Origin: CAZFDT01 sp964518335
GTDB lineage: Bacteria; Planctomycetota; Phycisphaerae; Phycisphaerales; Phycisphaeraceae
Assembly (NCBI GenBank): GCA_964518335.1
Contig: CAZFDT010000016.1
Coordinates: 1-64,000 of the forward strand
Length of the DNA stretch: 64,000 bases
Direction: 5' to 3'
Below are positions 1-8,161 of this stretch, piece after piece (within the stretch, counting starts at the first letter, position 1; every line of letters begins with the position of its first letter). The notes beneath the pieces were generated by a model. The model had not been told where the DNA came from. It saw only the letters and a program-made list of their open reading frames with translations, and did not search any database. The position numbers and the translations under genes are program-made.

Positions 1-235
1 CAAGCGACAGCAGGATCTGGCTCGACAGCAACTGTCCCACGAAGCTGACGACGATATCCTGGGTGATATAGCCGTTGAGCGGGGCCCCGCCGCTGCTGTT
101 GTCCACCGGGAGGATGTCGATGGACTTGATACCCGGGCCGGCGGTGTTGTCGGTGTACACGTTCAACTGCGCTTGGGCCGCGTTGCAGACCAGGGCCAGG
201 ATCACCACTGCCACGATGGATACGGAACGAAGCAT
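1..235 (-). CDS. Secreted protein, N-terminal part only (runs off window)
   Basis: An open frame reads leftward from an ATG at 235 to the window edge, so only about 78 residues are visible. The start is supported by an AAGGAG ribosome-binding site seven bases upstream on the minus strand. The first 22 or so residues form a signal peptide (MLRSVSIVAVVILALVCNA, ending near AQA-Q), followed by a short polar segment rich in Asn, Gly and Ser. Its signal peptide style matches the neighbouring PEP-CTERM proteins, but the C-terminus that would carry an anchor is outside the window, so no function or anchoring can be assigned. A promoter lies upstream at 318-345. Confidence 0.7.
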   Translation of the reverse strand, partial: MLRSVSIVAVVILALVCNAAQAQLNVYTDNTAGPGIKSIDILPVDNSSGGAPLNGYITQDIVVSFVGQLLSSQILLSL

Positions 236-317
236 GCCTCACTCCTTGTGCGCCCATTGCGGGCACAAACGCTTTGCACGAAACGCGGACGACCGACGCA
301 TTGCTCCGGATATTGGT

Positions 318-345
318 AAGATACCATGGTTTCGATATATGTCAA
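318..345 (-). promoter_or_regulatory. Sigma70-like promoter with overlapping dyad
   Basis: On the minus strand TTGACA (345-340) and TATCTT (323-318) are separated by 16 bases. The 14-bp dyad at 332-345 (plus-strand TCGATATATGTCAA) overlaps the -35 box. It lies about 85 bases upstream of the start codon at 235. Confidence 0.55.
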
Positions 346-349
346 GTGC

Positions 350-2482
350 TCACGCCGCGGCGCGAGGCAGATTTCGCCGCCGGCGAATCGCCAGCAGGCC
401 GCCCACGGCCAGCAGGGCGATGCTGGTCGGCTCGGGGATCATGCTGACCACGTCGCTGTGGCTCAGGGCCGTGTAGGCCACGATCCGGTCCACCTCGGCC
501 AGCGCGGCCGCGGTGTTGCCCCAGTTGCCCAGCACCGCGTCGAGTTCGTCGGCGGCCACGATACCCTCGGGAATCCAGTTCACCCAGTTCGCCGGAACCG
601 AGGACTGGCCCCAGTAGCCCAGCACCAGGTCCAGGTCGTCGGCGTCAACCACGCCATCGTTGTTGAAATCGCCGGCGATCGCGGCGATGAGCGCCTGGAT
701 GCGGACCATGAGGCTCATCACGTGGGTGTTGGTTCCAGAGTCGTTGAAGAAGCGCAGGTAGTAGTCGCCGACAGCGCCGGTGGCGTTCAGGTCGTCATAG
801 CTGGTGAAACGGGTGCCGCCGGTGATCGGGTTCGCGAAGCTGTTGTGGTCGCTCGTCACCGAGGTGACGCCACTGTACACAGGAACAGGAGGGTCTCCCG
901 TGCTGAGGAAGTACTCCTGGACACTCTGATTACTGACGTTGATCAGGTCCACGGACGCGATGCCGTTGCTGTCGGCCGTGAGGCTGCCAAAGTCCACGGA
1001 CAAGGGGCCGGCGATGCGGACCATGTCGGCACCGTTTTGAGGCAACTGGAGGCTGACGTTCAGGGTGTGCGGTGTGCCGCCGACCGCATCGAACTGGAGC
1101 CCGCCCAGAAAGTAAGCTCGCATGGGCGCAGACGTCGTGCCGTTGGTCGTGTTGTTGGTGCCCGCGACGATCGAGCTGGGACCTATCACGCGGGTCACGC
1201 CGTCCACCTGAATGCCATGGTTCTCAAAACCAGTGCTCAGGGCGTTGAGCGTCAGGGCCACCGGGCTGGCGCCGCCGATCTGCAGGTTGTTGGTGCGGAT
1301 GACCATCCCCAGCGAGCCGCCGCCCTGTCGCTCGGTGTTCCAGTTGGAGGAGGAGGTGACGAAGAAGTCGCCGCCAGCCTTGGCGCCGTGCGTGTTGAAA
1401 CGCATGGTGCCGCCTTCGAGGTAGATTTTGTTGTGGTACGCGACGCCGGGGGCCTCGGGCAGTTCGCCGACGAAGGAGTGCTCGGACTGGCCGCCGATGC
1501 TGAGCGTTCCGCCGCTCTGGATGCGATAGGTCTGGTTGGCCCAACCGGCCAGGTTGGGCAGGGGGATTGGGGCGGGAGGTGGCGGGTTGACCGAGCCGGT
1601 GACGCTGTTGATTTCCATTCGGCCGGTGCCGCTGATGATGAACTCGTCCTGGGGCGCGAAGTTGAACGGGCGCAGGTCCTTGCGGGTGGGGTCATTCGGG
1701 TCGGGCTGGTCGCGGGTGAAAAGCGTCATGCCGTTAAAGTTGGTCACGCGCAAGATGCCGCCGGTGATGTTGCCCACGAACGGGGCGCTGTCGGTGCCGC
1801 GGCGATAGCGGCTCTCGAAGGGGTTCGCCCATACGAGGAGGCCGCTACGGACCTCGAGTTCTTCCAACACGATCTTGGACTGGCTGGGGGAGTTGTCGTA
1901 GTCGGGGTCGAGCGCGTCTCTCCAGCCGCCGCCGTGGGTAATGTTGTAGCCCTGGGTGGCGCCGAAGCCGGAATCCATCAGCATCTTGCCGATGTGGAAC
2001 TCGTAGGCGGTGCTCTGCGCGACCACGTGGATGTTGCGCGGGACAATGGTCAGAAGGTCGCCGGTAGCGCCGGCGGTCTTCGCGGCGTCGTAGTTCGCTT
2101 TAAGGAAGCGAACGTTATCGAGATCGACCGAATCGGGGAGGATGGCCTGGTAAGTCACGGGGTCGCGGTACACGATGCCGGGATAGTCAACTGCAGCGGA
2201 AGCGGCCCCGGGGTTGGGCGACCAGTTGCGGATGGTGGACTGGTAGGGCTGAAGGTTGATGTCGTGCACGTCCAGACGCACCACGCCGTCGGCCCAGAGT
2301 CGCTTCTCGAAGTTGTCGGGATTTGGAGTAGGAATGTAGAACGGGTGCAGGTTCGCGTCGTTTTCCTTGTTGCCGATCCAGTCGTGATAGACTTGGCCCG
2401 CAGCGGGCTGGCTTGTCAAGACGAGGCAGAAGGCTCCAGCAACCGTGGCCGAGGTGACAACACTCGTGAGAGATCGAAGCAT
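350..2482 (-). CDS. Dockerin-like/PEP-CTERM secreted surface protein
   Basis: The protein has 710 residues; the start ATG has a GAGGAGA ribosome-binding site eight bases upstream. Residues 1-29 are a signal peptide ending in AAGQ. The central 550 residues are Asn/Gly/Thr-rich with short repeated beta-strand phrases (SGTGRMEIN, GGTLSIGG), typical of repetitive beta-helix surface proteins; I recognise no catalytic motif. Near residues 605-665 is a dockerin-type calcium-binding module (GDFNNDGVVDADDLDLVLGYWG and a second half with ADELDAVLGNWG). It ends in a PEP-CTERM signal (PEPTSIALL, hydrophobic run, RRRR) expected to be cleaved by an exosortase. The same dockerin plus anchor cassette recurs at 40731 and 42499. 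It probably binds to or decorates the cell surface; the substrate is unknown. Confidence 0.85.
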   Translation of the reverse strand: MLRSLTSVVTSATVAGAFCLVLTSQPAAGQVYHDWIGNKENDANLHPFYIPTPNPDNFEKRLWADGVVRLDVHDINLQPYQSTIRNWSPNPGAASAAVDYPGIVYRDPVTYQAILPDSVDLDNVRFLKANYDAAKTAGATGDLLTIVPRNIHVVAQSTAYEFHIGKMLMDSGFGATQGYNITHGGGWRDALDPDYDNSPSQSKIVLEELEVRSGLLVWANPFESRYRRGTDSAPFVGNITGGILRVTNFNGMTLFTRDQPDPNDPTRKDLRPFNFAPQDEFIISGTGRMEINSVTGSVNPPPPAPIPLPNLAGWANQTYRIQSGGTLSIGGQSEHSFVGELPEAPGVAYHNKIYLEGGTMRFNTHGAKAGGDFFVTSSSNWNTERQGGGSLGMVIRTNNLQIGGASPVALTLNALSTGFENHGIQVDGVTRVIGPSSIVAGTNNTTNGTTSAPMRAYFLGGLQFDAVGGTPHTLNVSLQLPQNGADMVRIAGPLSVDFGSLTADSNGIASVDLINVSNQSVQEYFLSTGDPPVPVYSGVTSVTSDHNSFANPITGGTRFTSYDDLNATGAVGDYYLRFFNDSGTNTHVMSLMVRIQALIAAIAGDFNNDGVVDADDLDLVLGYWGQSSVPANWVNWIPEGIVAADELDAVLGNWGNTAAALAEVDRIVAYTALSHSDVVSMIPEPTSIALLAVGGLLAIRRRRNLPRAAA

Positions 2483-2571
2483 GTGCTTTTCTCCTCGTGC
2501 AAGAGGAAGTGTCGGTACGCGAGTGGCTCAGGCATCCGACCTGCGCGGTCCGCGCCCAGTTTCACTCCCCC

Positions 2572-2600
2572 AGATTACTCTTGATCTGACTCAATGTCAA
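2572..2600 (-). promoter_or_regulatory. Sigma70-like promoter with dyad in spacer
   Basis: Minus-strand TTGACA (2600-2595), a 17-base spacer and TAATCT (2577-2572). The spacer contains the dyad TTGATCTGACTCAA (2581-2594, plus strand). It drives the gene starting at 2482. Confidence 0.65.
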
Positions 2601-2761
2601 TAGCTATCGGAGCATCTTTTTCAGGGAAATCACGTAGTGCCCGCACATCGCTACAGCCCTGCGACCTTCCGGTCAATCGACTCCTTCGTCTGAGCCACCG
2701 GCGTGCGGACACGCCGTGGCTTGTGATAGTCCGAACTGTGCCACCCGCGACCCTTCGGCCA

Positions 2762-4186
2762 TCAGCGGCGGCGACGAGCCACGCACGCGGCGGCACCCAC
2801 GCCCAGGAGCAAAAGGCTCCCCGGCTCGGGGACGAAAGTGACGCTGAGCGCGCCACTGCCCGGCAGCGTGACGCTCTTGTAGCTGAACGCCGTGTTGTCG
2901 AACGCCAGCGGCTGACCGTTGAGCGTGGCCGAAAGGATGTCCGGCCGGTCGTAGAAGCGCAGCACCGTGCCCGGCACAAACCCGCTGGGGAGAATCTCGC
3001 CGGCGATCTGATCGTCGCCGTACGTCAGGTTCGCGGCGATGGGCTGGGTGGCGGCCAGGAGCAGCGCATCCAGATCGCCGAACTCGAACGGTGGACTGTA
3101 GCTGCTGGCGGTCCTGCCGCCGTTGGTCCATTGACTCGATCCGGTCTGTGTGCCTTCGTAGGCCCAGCGCACGAACGCGCCGTGGTACAGGTCGTTGTTG
3201 AACTCGATCAGCTTGCGCGCCTGGCCATCGGCGAACCAGTACCGCCACAGGCCCTGCTTGGCGCCATTGCTGAAGTCGCCTTCGCTCTCGCGCTGCCCGT
3301 TCTCGAAAAAGCTCTGGAACACGCCGGTGGGCTTACCGTTCACGTATGTGCCGCGCGTGCGCACCTTGCCGTTGCTCCAGTAGGTGACGTACTCGCCGTT
3401 CATGACGGGCGCCGGCCCGGCGGTGCTGCTGGGCAGGGCGTCGCTGAGCGATTGAAACGTGATCGACTGAATGTCGAAGAACCGCTGCTGCGTCGAGAGG
3501 ACCTGGTGTCCGACGGAGATGAATCCGTTTGTATTCGTACCGGCGACTTTCTCGCTGCTGGTGGTCACGTTGAGGTTGAGCGTCCAGGCGGGGTTGTTGT
3601 CGATCGAGACGCTCACGTTGTCGCCGTTGCGCTCGAAGATGTAGTCGTGCCACTGCGCCCAGTTGGTGGTGGCGAATGAAACGAAGTTGCCCGCCTGGTC
3701 GCGCAGGTCCTGCAACTGGCCGTTCTGTATGCGGATGCCGTAGGACAGCGCCGAGTTGGTGGCGAGCGCGGTGTCATCGAAGAACATCATCTTGATCTCA
3801 CCGCTGTTGTGGGCGTCGCGGCGGGCGCGGACGATGACACGGCCGTCGCCGGTCAGGGCGGGAAATCCGCTGAGGTCCGGCAGGTAACTGCGCTGGTACG
3901 CGCCCGACGCACTGGTTGGCGTGGGCAGACTGCCGATGTTGATGCGGAAGAAGTCGGGGAAGGTCTCGAAGTCGGTGGTGTGATGCGTGGTGTTGGTGTG
4001 CGCCAACCAGCCCAGATCGCGCGGCTGGTCGCGGCCGGGCGCGTAGCCGTAGTAGTCCACGCTCGTGTTGGCCGGCCGAGTCTGATACTGCCATTCGCTG
4101 GCGGGGTCCCAGGCCGCCATCACCCTCCGCCCCGACGTCCCGCACGCCACCAACAGCACGCACACGATCGCACGCCGTACCATCAT
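2762..4186 (-). CDS. Secreted LamG-like protein with YwqK/MORN-type repeats and PEP-CTERM anchor
   Basis: An in-frame ATG exists at 4243, but the ATG ATG pair at 4186/4183 starts a good signal peptide (MVRRAIVCVLLVACG) and has GGAG nine bases upstream, so I place the start there (474 residues). The N-terminal 230 residues look like a beta-sandwich (SFATTNWAQWHDYIFE, SIDNNPAWTLNL), as in concanavalin-like sugar-binding domains. Residues about 260-340 contain tandem YwqK/MORN-like units (NGKVRTRGTYVNGKPTG, NGQRESEGDFSNG). The C-terminus is a PEP-CTERM anchor (PEPGSLLLLG, RRRR). The gene at 13791 is a paralogue lacking the anchor. The substrate is unknown; binding of extracellular polymer is a reasonable guess. 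Confidence 0.8.
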   Translation of the reverse strand: MMVRRAIVCVLLVACGTSGRRVMAAWDPASEWQYQTRPANTSVDYYGYAPGRDQPRDLGWLAHTNTTHHTTDFETFPDFFRINIGSLPTPTSASGAYQRSYLPDLSGFPALTGDGRVIVRARRDAHNSGEIKMMFFDDTALATNSALSYGIRIQNGQLQDLRDQAGNFVSFATTNWAQWHDYIFERNGDNVSVSIDNNPAWTLNLNVTTSSEKVAGTNTNGFISVGHQVLSTQQRFFDIQSITFQSLSDALPSSTAGPAPVMNGEYVTYWSNGKVRTRGTYVNGKPTGVFQSFFENGQRESEGDFSNGAKQGLWRYWFADGQARKLIEFNNDLYHGAFVRWAYEGTQTGSSQWTNGGRTASSYSPPFEFGDLDALLLAATQPIAANLTYGDDQIAGEILPSGFVPGTVLRFYDRPDILSATLNGQPLAFDNTAFSYKSVTLPGSGALSVTFVPEPGSLLLLGVGAAACVARRRR

Positions 4187-4259
4187 TGCCACCACTCCAT
4201 TCTGATCGAAGCCCGGCGCCCAGGGCGGGCGTCCGCACGCCACCAGACGCCACGCTCTG

Positions 4260-4288
4260 ATGATAAATTTGATCTATGACAATGTCAA
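4260..4288 (-). promoter_or_regulatory. Sigma70-like promoter with dyad in spacer
   Basis: Minus-strand TTGACA (4288-4283), a 17-base spacer and TATCAT (4265-4260). The spacer carries the dyad TTGATCTATGACAA (4269-4282). It lies about 75 bases upstream of the start at 4186. Confidence 0.65.
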
Positions 4289-4379
4289 GCCCCCCAAAGT
4301 CCGTTTTGCTCAGGGTCTGGCCATATCTCCGGGAGCCGGCCGACGCGCCTCAACCAACTCAACGTGTGGCCACACACAG

Positions 4380-4525
4380 CAAGTTGCACGATCCGACCAT
4401 CAAGTTGCCCCGCCCCACCCGCTCCCCCCGCGTCCCAGGCACGGTTCGGGTCAACTTGCCCATCACCGCGTAGGGCAAGTTGCAGGTTCCGAGGGGCAAG
4501 ATGACACCTGACAAATCATCTTGCC
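4380..4525. repeat. 21-bp periodic inverted/direct repeat cluster
   Basis: This is the notable content of the gene-free stretch 4289-4686. A 10-bp motif related to GCAAGTTG occurs six times: direct copies CAAGTTGC at 4380 and 4401, an inverted pair CAACTTGCCC/GGGCAAGTTG at 4452-4461 and 4473-4482, and a second inverted pair GGCAAGATGA/TCATCTTGCC at 4495-4504 and 4516-4525. Each pair is offset by 21 bases; both inverted pairs have perfect 10-bp arms and an 11-base loop. Read on the minus strand, some copies encode a CNL-containing seven-residue pattern, but there is no convincing start or protein. It may be an intergenic repeat element, protein-binding array or structured RNA. Confidence 0.75.
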
Positions 4526-4686
4526 GAGGACGCCCACGCCCCCGTGCGCCCCTTGCGCCCGCCCCTGGCGTTGGCTGGCATTGCGAACATAATCCGAACA
4601 TTATACCCGGTCCCGCCGCCGGATCAATGGGTCGCTGGGCAGAGCCTTCTACTCGGGAAAAGCAGGTGACGGGTCGTGGGCCAATG

Positions 4687-4716
4687 AAAAGCCCCGGCGA
4701 GTCGTCGCCGAGGCTT
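4687..4716 (-). terminator. Intrinsic terminator
   Basis: An 11-bp stem with one mismatch (4690-4700 with 4705-4715, loop GTCG) is followed on the minus strand by a short T run (complement of 4687-4690). It sits about 40 bases downstream of the stop codon of the minus-strand gene ending at 4755. Confidence 0.65.
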
Positions 4717-4754
4717 GGAAGCGTTGGAACGGGAGGCCTGCCGACCCGTCGCGA

Positions 4755-6305
4755 TCAGCGACGGCGCCGCGCGACCATCGCGAGCCCCGCCAGACCCAGC
4801 AGGGCCAGACTGCCCGGCTCGGGAATGAGCGTGGCCACGATCTGCTTCGTGAGCGTGTCGTTGGTGACCACCCAGTTGTTGGTCCAGGTCAGGTTGTTGA
4901 AGTTGAGCACCTGCGGGGCCACTTCGCTGCCGGTGACGCTGGCCGAGTAGTCCACCAGGACGATCGGGTTGATGCTGGGGGTCAGGCCGCTGAGGTCGAA
5001 GAACATGCCGGTGTCGAAGTCGAGCGTACCGTTCTTGAGCACCTGGATGATCTCGGTGTCGTGGAACTCGATCACGCCGGTGCCGTTGACACCCTTCAGG
5101 AGGGCGGGAACCCAGAGGCCCGATTGCTGCGTGCCTCCACCGATGGTGATCTTGGCGTGGGGTATGTTGCCACTGAGGCCAAGGGTGTGGCGGTTGATGA
5201 CCACGGGGCCGGTGAAGGTGTTGTTGGCGTTCTCGATGACGGCGAACCGGCCCGTCGCGTTGGCCGGGTCATCCATGCTCACCGCGGCGGTGGCGCTGCC
5301 CTGGTTAAGCATCACGATGCCGCCGGTGCCGGTGACCGGGCCGAAGAAGTAGTACTTGTTGTTCGACGCGCCGCCCATGTCGAACTCGAGGTTCGCGCCG
5401 GTGAGTTTCACCTCGCCGCGGAAGCGGGTGTACTGGCCCACGCCCTGGTTGAGCTGGCTGTAGAAGTGACGGAAGCCGTTGGCCTGCAGGTCCAATGTCA
5501 CGGGGAGGGCGTCCACGTTCAATGGTGGATTCGGGAAGGGTTGGGCGACCTGATACTGGTCCGTCTTCATCTGGCCGAACCATAGGCCGACGACGCCTGT
5601 ACCGCCGGCATTATCGAGGAATGTCCATGTGTACCCGGGCGCGGTGCGCAGGCCCTGGTATGTGCCGGCCGTGGTGTTGCCGCCGAAGCGGACGTACACG
5701 CTGCTGTTGGCATTGGCTTCAAAATCCACATTACCATAGAGCACCGTGCCCTCGCCGGTGAAATCGGCGTCGCCAATGATCTTGAGCTTGGCGGTGGGGC
5801 CCATGGCTGTGCCATCCCAGGTAAAGGTGTTAATGGCCTGCGCGCCGCCCGGATTGAACGTTGGCCGGCTGCCCAAGCCGCGGAGTTCGGGATTCGTACC
5901 GGTCATGACCACCTTCTGCTCGAAGAGGCCCGTGCCACTGCCGCTGCCTTGGATGTAGCTGGTCACCTGGAGTTCCGAGGCGTAAGTGCCCGTCATCTCG
6001 TTGAACGTCCAGCCGCCAGTCCATGCGATTGAGTTGAGCTGGTACGTGGTGGCACTGGGGATGTCCACGTTGGCGCCGGTCCCGGCGGCGGGGAACACCA
6101 CGTCGTCGTTGATGCCGGGCAGGGCCAGAGGCGTGTTACCGCCGACGCTCCAGTTGTTCAGGTTGGTCCAGTCGCGCAGGGGATCACCCTGGGCTTGGGC
6201 ATTGGACGTCGATCCGACCCAGTTGTACACGGCCGCGTGGGCCGACCCTGTGAGCATGGCCGCGACGGCTGCGGCGGACATCAGACTCTTGGATCCTCGA
6301 AACAT
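4755..6305 (-). CDS. PEP-CTERM surface protein with repetitive beta architecture
   Basis: The protein has 516 residues; the start has an AAGGAGG site six bases upstream. A signal peptide covers residues 1-24 (MFRGSKSLMSAAAVAAMLTG, SAHA). The mature part is rich in Gly, Asn and Thr with autotransporter-like strand phrases (LKIIGDADFTGEGTVLYGN, NNTFTGPVVINRHTLGLSG), consistent with a beta-helix passenger-type fold. It ends with PEPGSLALLGLAGLAMVARRRR-like anchoring: PEP, a hydrophobic run and four arginines. No catalytic residues are recognisable. It has its own promoter (6372-6399) and terminator (4687-4716), so it is probably monocistronic. It is best described as an exosortase-processed surface protein of unknown role. 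Confidence 0.82.
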   Translation of the reverse strand: MFRGSKSLMSAAAVAAMLTGSAHAAVYNWVGSTSNAQAQGDPLRDWTNLNNWSVGGNTPLALPGINDDVVFPAAGTGANVDIPSATTYQLNSIAWTGGWTFNEMTGTYASELQVTSYIQGSGSGTGLFEQKVVMTGTNPELRGLGSRPTFNPGGAQAINTFTWDGTAMGPTAKLKIIGDADFTGEGTVLYGNVDFEANANSSVYVRFGGNTTAGTYQGLRTAPGYTWTFLDNAGGTGVVGLWFGQMKTDQYQVAQPFPNPPLNVDALPVTLDLQANGFRHFYSQLNQGVGQYTRFRGEVKLTGANLEFDMGGASNNKYYFFGPVTGTGGIVMLNQGSATAAVSMDDPANATGRFAVIENANNTFTGPVVINRHTLGLSGNIPHAKITIGGGTQQSGLWVPALLKGVNGTGVIEFHDTEIIQVLKNGTLDFDTGMFFDLSGLTPSINPIVLVDYSASVTGSEVAPQVLNFNNLTWTNNWVVTNDTLTKQIVATLIPEPGSLALLGLAGLAMVARRRR

Positions 6306-6371
6306 GGCGATCCTCCTTTTTCAGATGGAGATCAATGGACATACCAGGACGATGAGAACATGACACTGCCC

Positions 6372-6399
6372 ACTATAGCTTGATCTGGATCAATGTCAA
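6372..6399 (-). promoter_or_regulatory. Sigma70-like promoter with near-perfect dyad in spacer
   Basis: Minus-strand TTGACA (6399-6394), a 16-base spacer and TATAGT (6377-6372). The spacer holds TTGATCTGGATCAA (6380-6393), whose arms TTGATC and GATCAA are perfectly inverted. It drives the gene starting at 6305. Confidence 0.7.
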
Positions 6400-6820
6400 T
6401 GGGCATCGATGCCGATTAGTAAATTATTTCGCCGGTTGGTCGGTGCGGCGGGCGTCCCAGCCGCCATGTCGCAGAAAGATAGGTAAACCAGTCAAGTATC
6501 TGAGGATAACACGCTCCTTGATGGCCAGAACGCGGATGGTCGGTGTTGATCTATATAATCTGAGCAGCGATCCACCCTCCTCAAGGGCATGAGCCACACC
6601 GTGATCACGCGCTGATCCCATGACCGGGGCGGGGGGCAGCACAGTCCTGCCGCGTAGCGCATGGCGAGGCGCAGAATACGACATGGCCCGGGATCGCAAC
6701 CAAACTCAACGGGTGGGGATCCAAGGTCGCGCGGCGATGCGTGAAGATGACCCGGCGAAAAGCGCTGATGACCGCGCGAGGATCGAATCTCGCGCGGGCG
6801 TGATCGAAGGTGGGACGGCA
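6400..6820. other. Gene-free stretch with an orphan operator-like site
   Basis: No reading frame here has a believable start or protein. At 6546-6559 there is TTGATCTATATAAT, which resembles one half of the regional dyad and includes a TATAAT box, yet no gene follows closely on either strand. It may be a relic promoter from a lost gene. Confidence 0.4.
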
Positions 6821-6860
6821 AAGAACGAACGGCCCGCCCCGGTCGTGGGTGTCGGGCCGT
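6821..6860 (-). terminator. Probable intrinsic terminator of the alkaline phosphatase gene
   Basis: Arms ACGGCCCG (6829-6836) and CGGGCCGT (6853-6860) form a perfect 8-bp stem. On the minus strand it is followed by the T-rich tract TTCGTTCTTT. It starts 25 bases beyond the stop codon at 6886. Confidence 0.55.
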
Positions 6861-6885
6861 GCGGTCCATCATGTGTGGAGTCTAT

Positions 6886-8055
6886 TCAGCGTCGCCGCGG
6901 CAGGAGCATCAGGCCGCCCAGGGCCAGCAGCGCCATCGACGCCGGCTCGGGGACCAGGGGGCTGGTCACGAAGCCGTACACGTGCGTGTTGTCCGTGACG
7001 CCCGAGAGCAGGTGTGCGTTGGCGCCCCACGCCCAGATGCCCACGGGGTTGCTGGTGTGGCTGCCGTGGAGAAAGCTCACGGTCGGGAAAACGCCCGCGC
7101 CGTTGTTGATCACGTTGTACATGCCGCCAGTATCGTGGTCGGCGGTGACGATGATCAGCGTGTCGTTGCGTCCCGAGGCCCAGTCAATCGCCGCCTGCAC
7201 GGCCTTCTCCAGCTCGAGAATCTCGGTGAGCATGCGGTTGCGATTCTGAGCGTGTCCCGCCTCGTCGATGTTCTCATTCTCGACCATGAGGAAGAAGCCG
7301 GTGTTCTTCTGATCGAGGATGTTGAGGGCCTTGGTGGTCATCTCGTGAAGGTAGGGCACGCCGGCGGTGTAGGACGCGTTCTGGTCGTACACGTAGGGGA
7401 ACAGGCCGCCGGTGCCGAACTGGCCGGACACATGGGTGGCGGTGTTGCTCAGAGCGTTCATCGTGGTGCGGTTGTTGGCGACGGTGTAGCCGGCCGCGGC
7501 CGCGCCGGACATGTTGTTGCCGCCGCCGAAGAGGACGTTGGGCCTGGAACCATAGAGCAGGTCGTTGGCGATATTGGCGGCGTTGTTTCGGCTGTTCTCG
7601 TGCGCGCCGAAGGCGGCGGGCGTGGCGTCGGTCATGTAGGAGGTGGTGATCAGGCCGGTGCTGCGGCCCAGATTCTTGAAGAACTCCAGCGAGGTGGGCA
7701 GGTCGCGGCCGTCGGCGGGGGTGGCGCTGAGCGCGTGTGTGCCGAGGGCTTGGCTGATCACGCCGTTGTTGACCTTGCAGCCCGTGGCCAGGGCGCTGCC
7801 GGCGGCCGCCGAGTCGGTCACGGCATTGTTGGCGCTGAAGGTCGTTGTGGTGGAGTAAGACGGGAACTGCTGCCAGTTGAGACCCTCAGCTGTGCCGGTC
7901 TTGTAGTAGCTGGCGGCGGTGACGGAGTTGATACTCATGCCGTCGCCGATGAACAGGATCACGTTGGTCGGCGGAGCGTCCAGCGCCCACAGGGCGGCGG
8001 GACACCATGCGAGTGTGGCGGCGGCGAGGGTGGCAGGAAGAAAGCGGGTGAACAT
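6886..8055 (-). CDS. Alkaline phosphatase (PhoA family) with PEP-CTERM anchor
   Basis: This 389-residue protein is predicted to hydrolyse phosphomonoesters outside the cytoplasm. It has a signal peptide (residues 1-25), a metal-binding GDGM motif (37-40), and the phosphoserine nucleophile in VTDSAAAG (Asp81-Ser82). The lower metal-site segment reads ENENIDEAGHAQN, followed by TADHDTGG and HGSHTSNPV, the usual zinc ligand motifs. The end is a PEP-CTERM signal (PEPASMALLALGG, RRR), which would place the enzyme at the cell surface. The start is supported by AGGAG eight bases upstream. The bases just upstream (8097-8113) contain a 6-bp hairpin. It is preceded by the gene at 8162-9046 with a 106-base gap, so the two may be cotranscribed. 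A broken relative of this gene begins at about 62190. Confidence 0.92.
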   Translation of the reverse strand: MFTRFLPATLAAATLAWCPAALWALDAPPTNVILFIGDGMSINSVTAASYYKTGTAEGLNWQQFPSYSTTTTFSANNAVTDSAAAGSALATGCKVNNGVISQALGTHALSATPADGRDLPTSLEFFKNLGRSTGLITTSYMTDATPAAFGAHENSRNNAANIANDLLYGSRPNVLFGGGNNMSGAAAAGYTVANNRTTMNALSNTATHVSGQFGTGGLFPYVYDQNASYTAGVPYLHEMTTKALNILDQKNTGFFLMVENENIDEAGHAQNRNRMLTEILELEKAVQAAIDWASGRNDTLIIVTADHDTGGMYNVINNGAGVFPTVSFLHGSHTSNPVGIWAWGANAHLLSGVTDNTHVYGFVTSPLVPEPASMALLALGGLMLLPRRR

Positions 8056-8161
8056 CGACGAACTCCTGAAGCGCGAGGCGACAGACTCTGCCGCGACGCC
8101 GAGTCATTCGGCGCCACGACGAAGGCACACACAAGATCCACAGAAAGCCCTGGACAAAGCG

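Noticed and set aside
326..2584. 752-codon open frame on the plus strand
   Set aside because: It is antisense to the well-supported PEP-CTERM gene at 350-2482, lacks a ribosome-binding site and domain motifs, and its composition (Val/Gly/Asp-rich) is that of a GC-rich shadow frame.
2695..2719. Hairpin as a terminator for the gene ending at 2762
   Set aside because: The stem is 7 bp plus a bulged 3 bp, and no T run follows on the minus strand.
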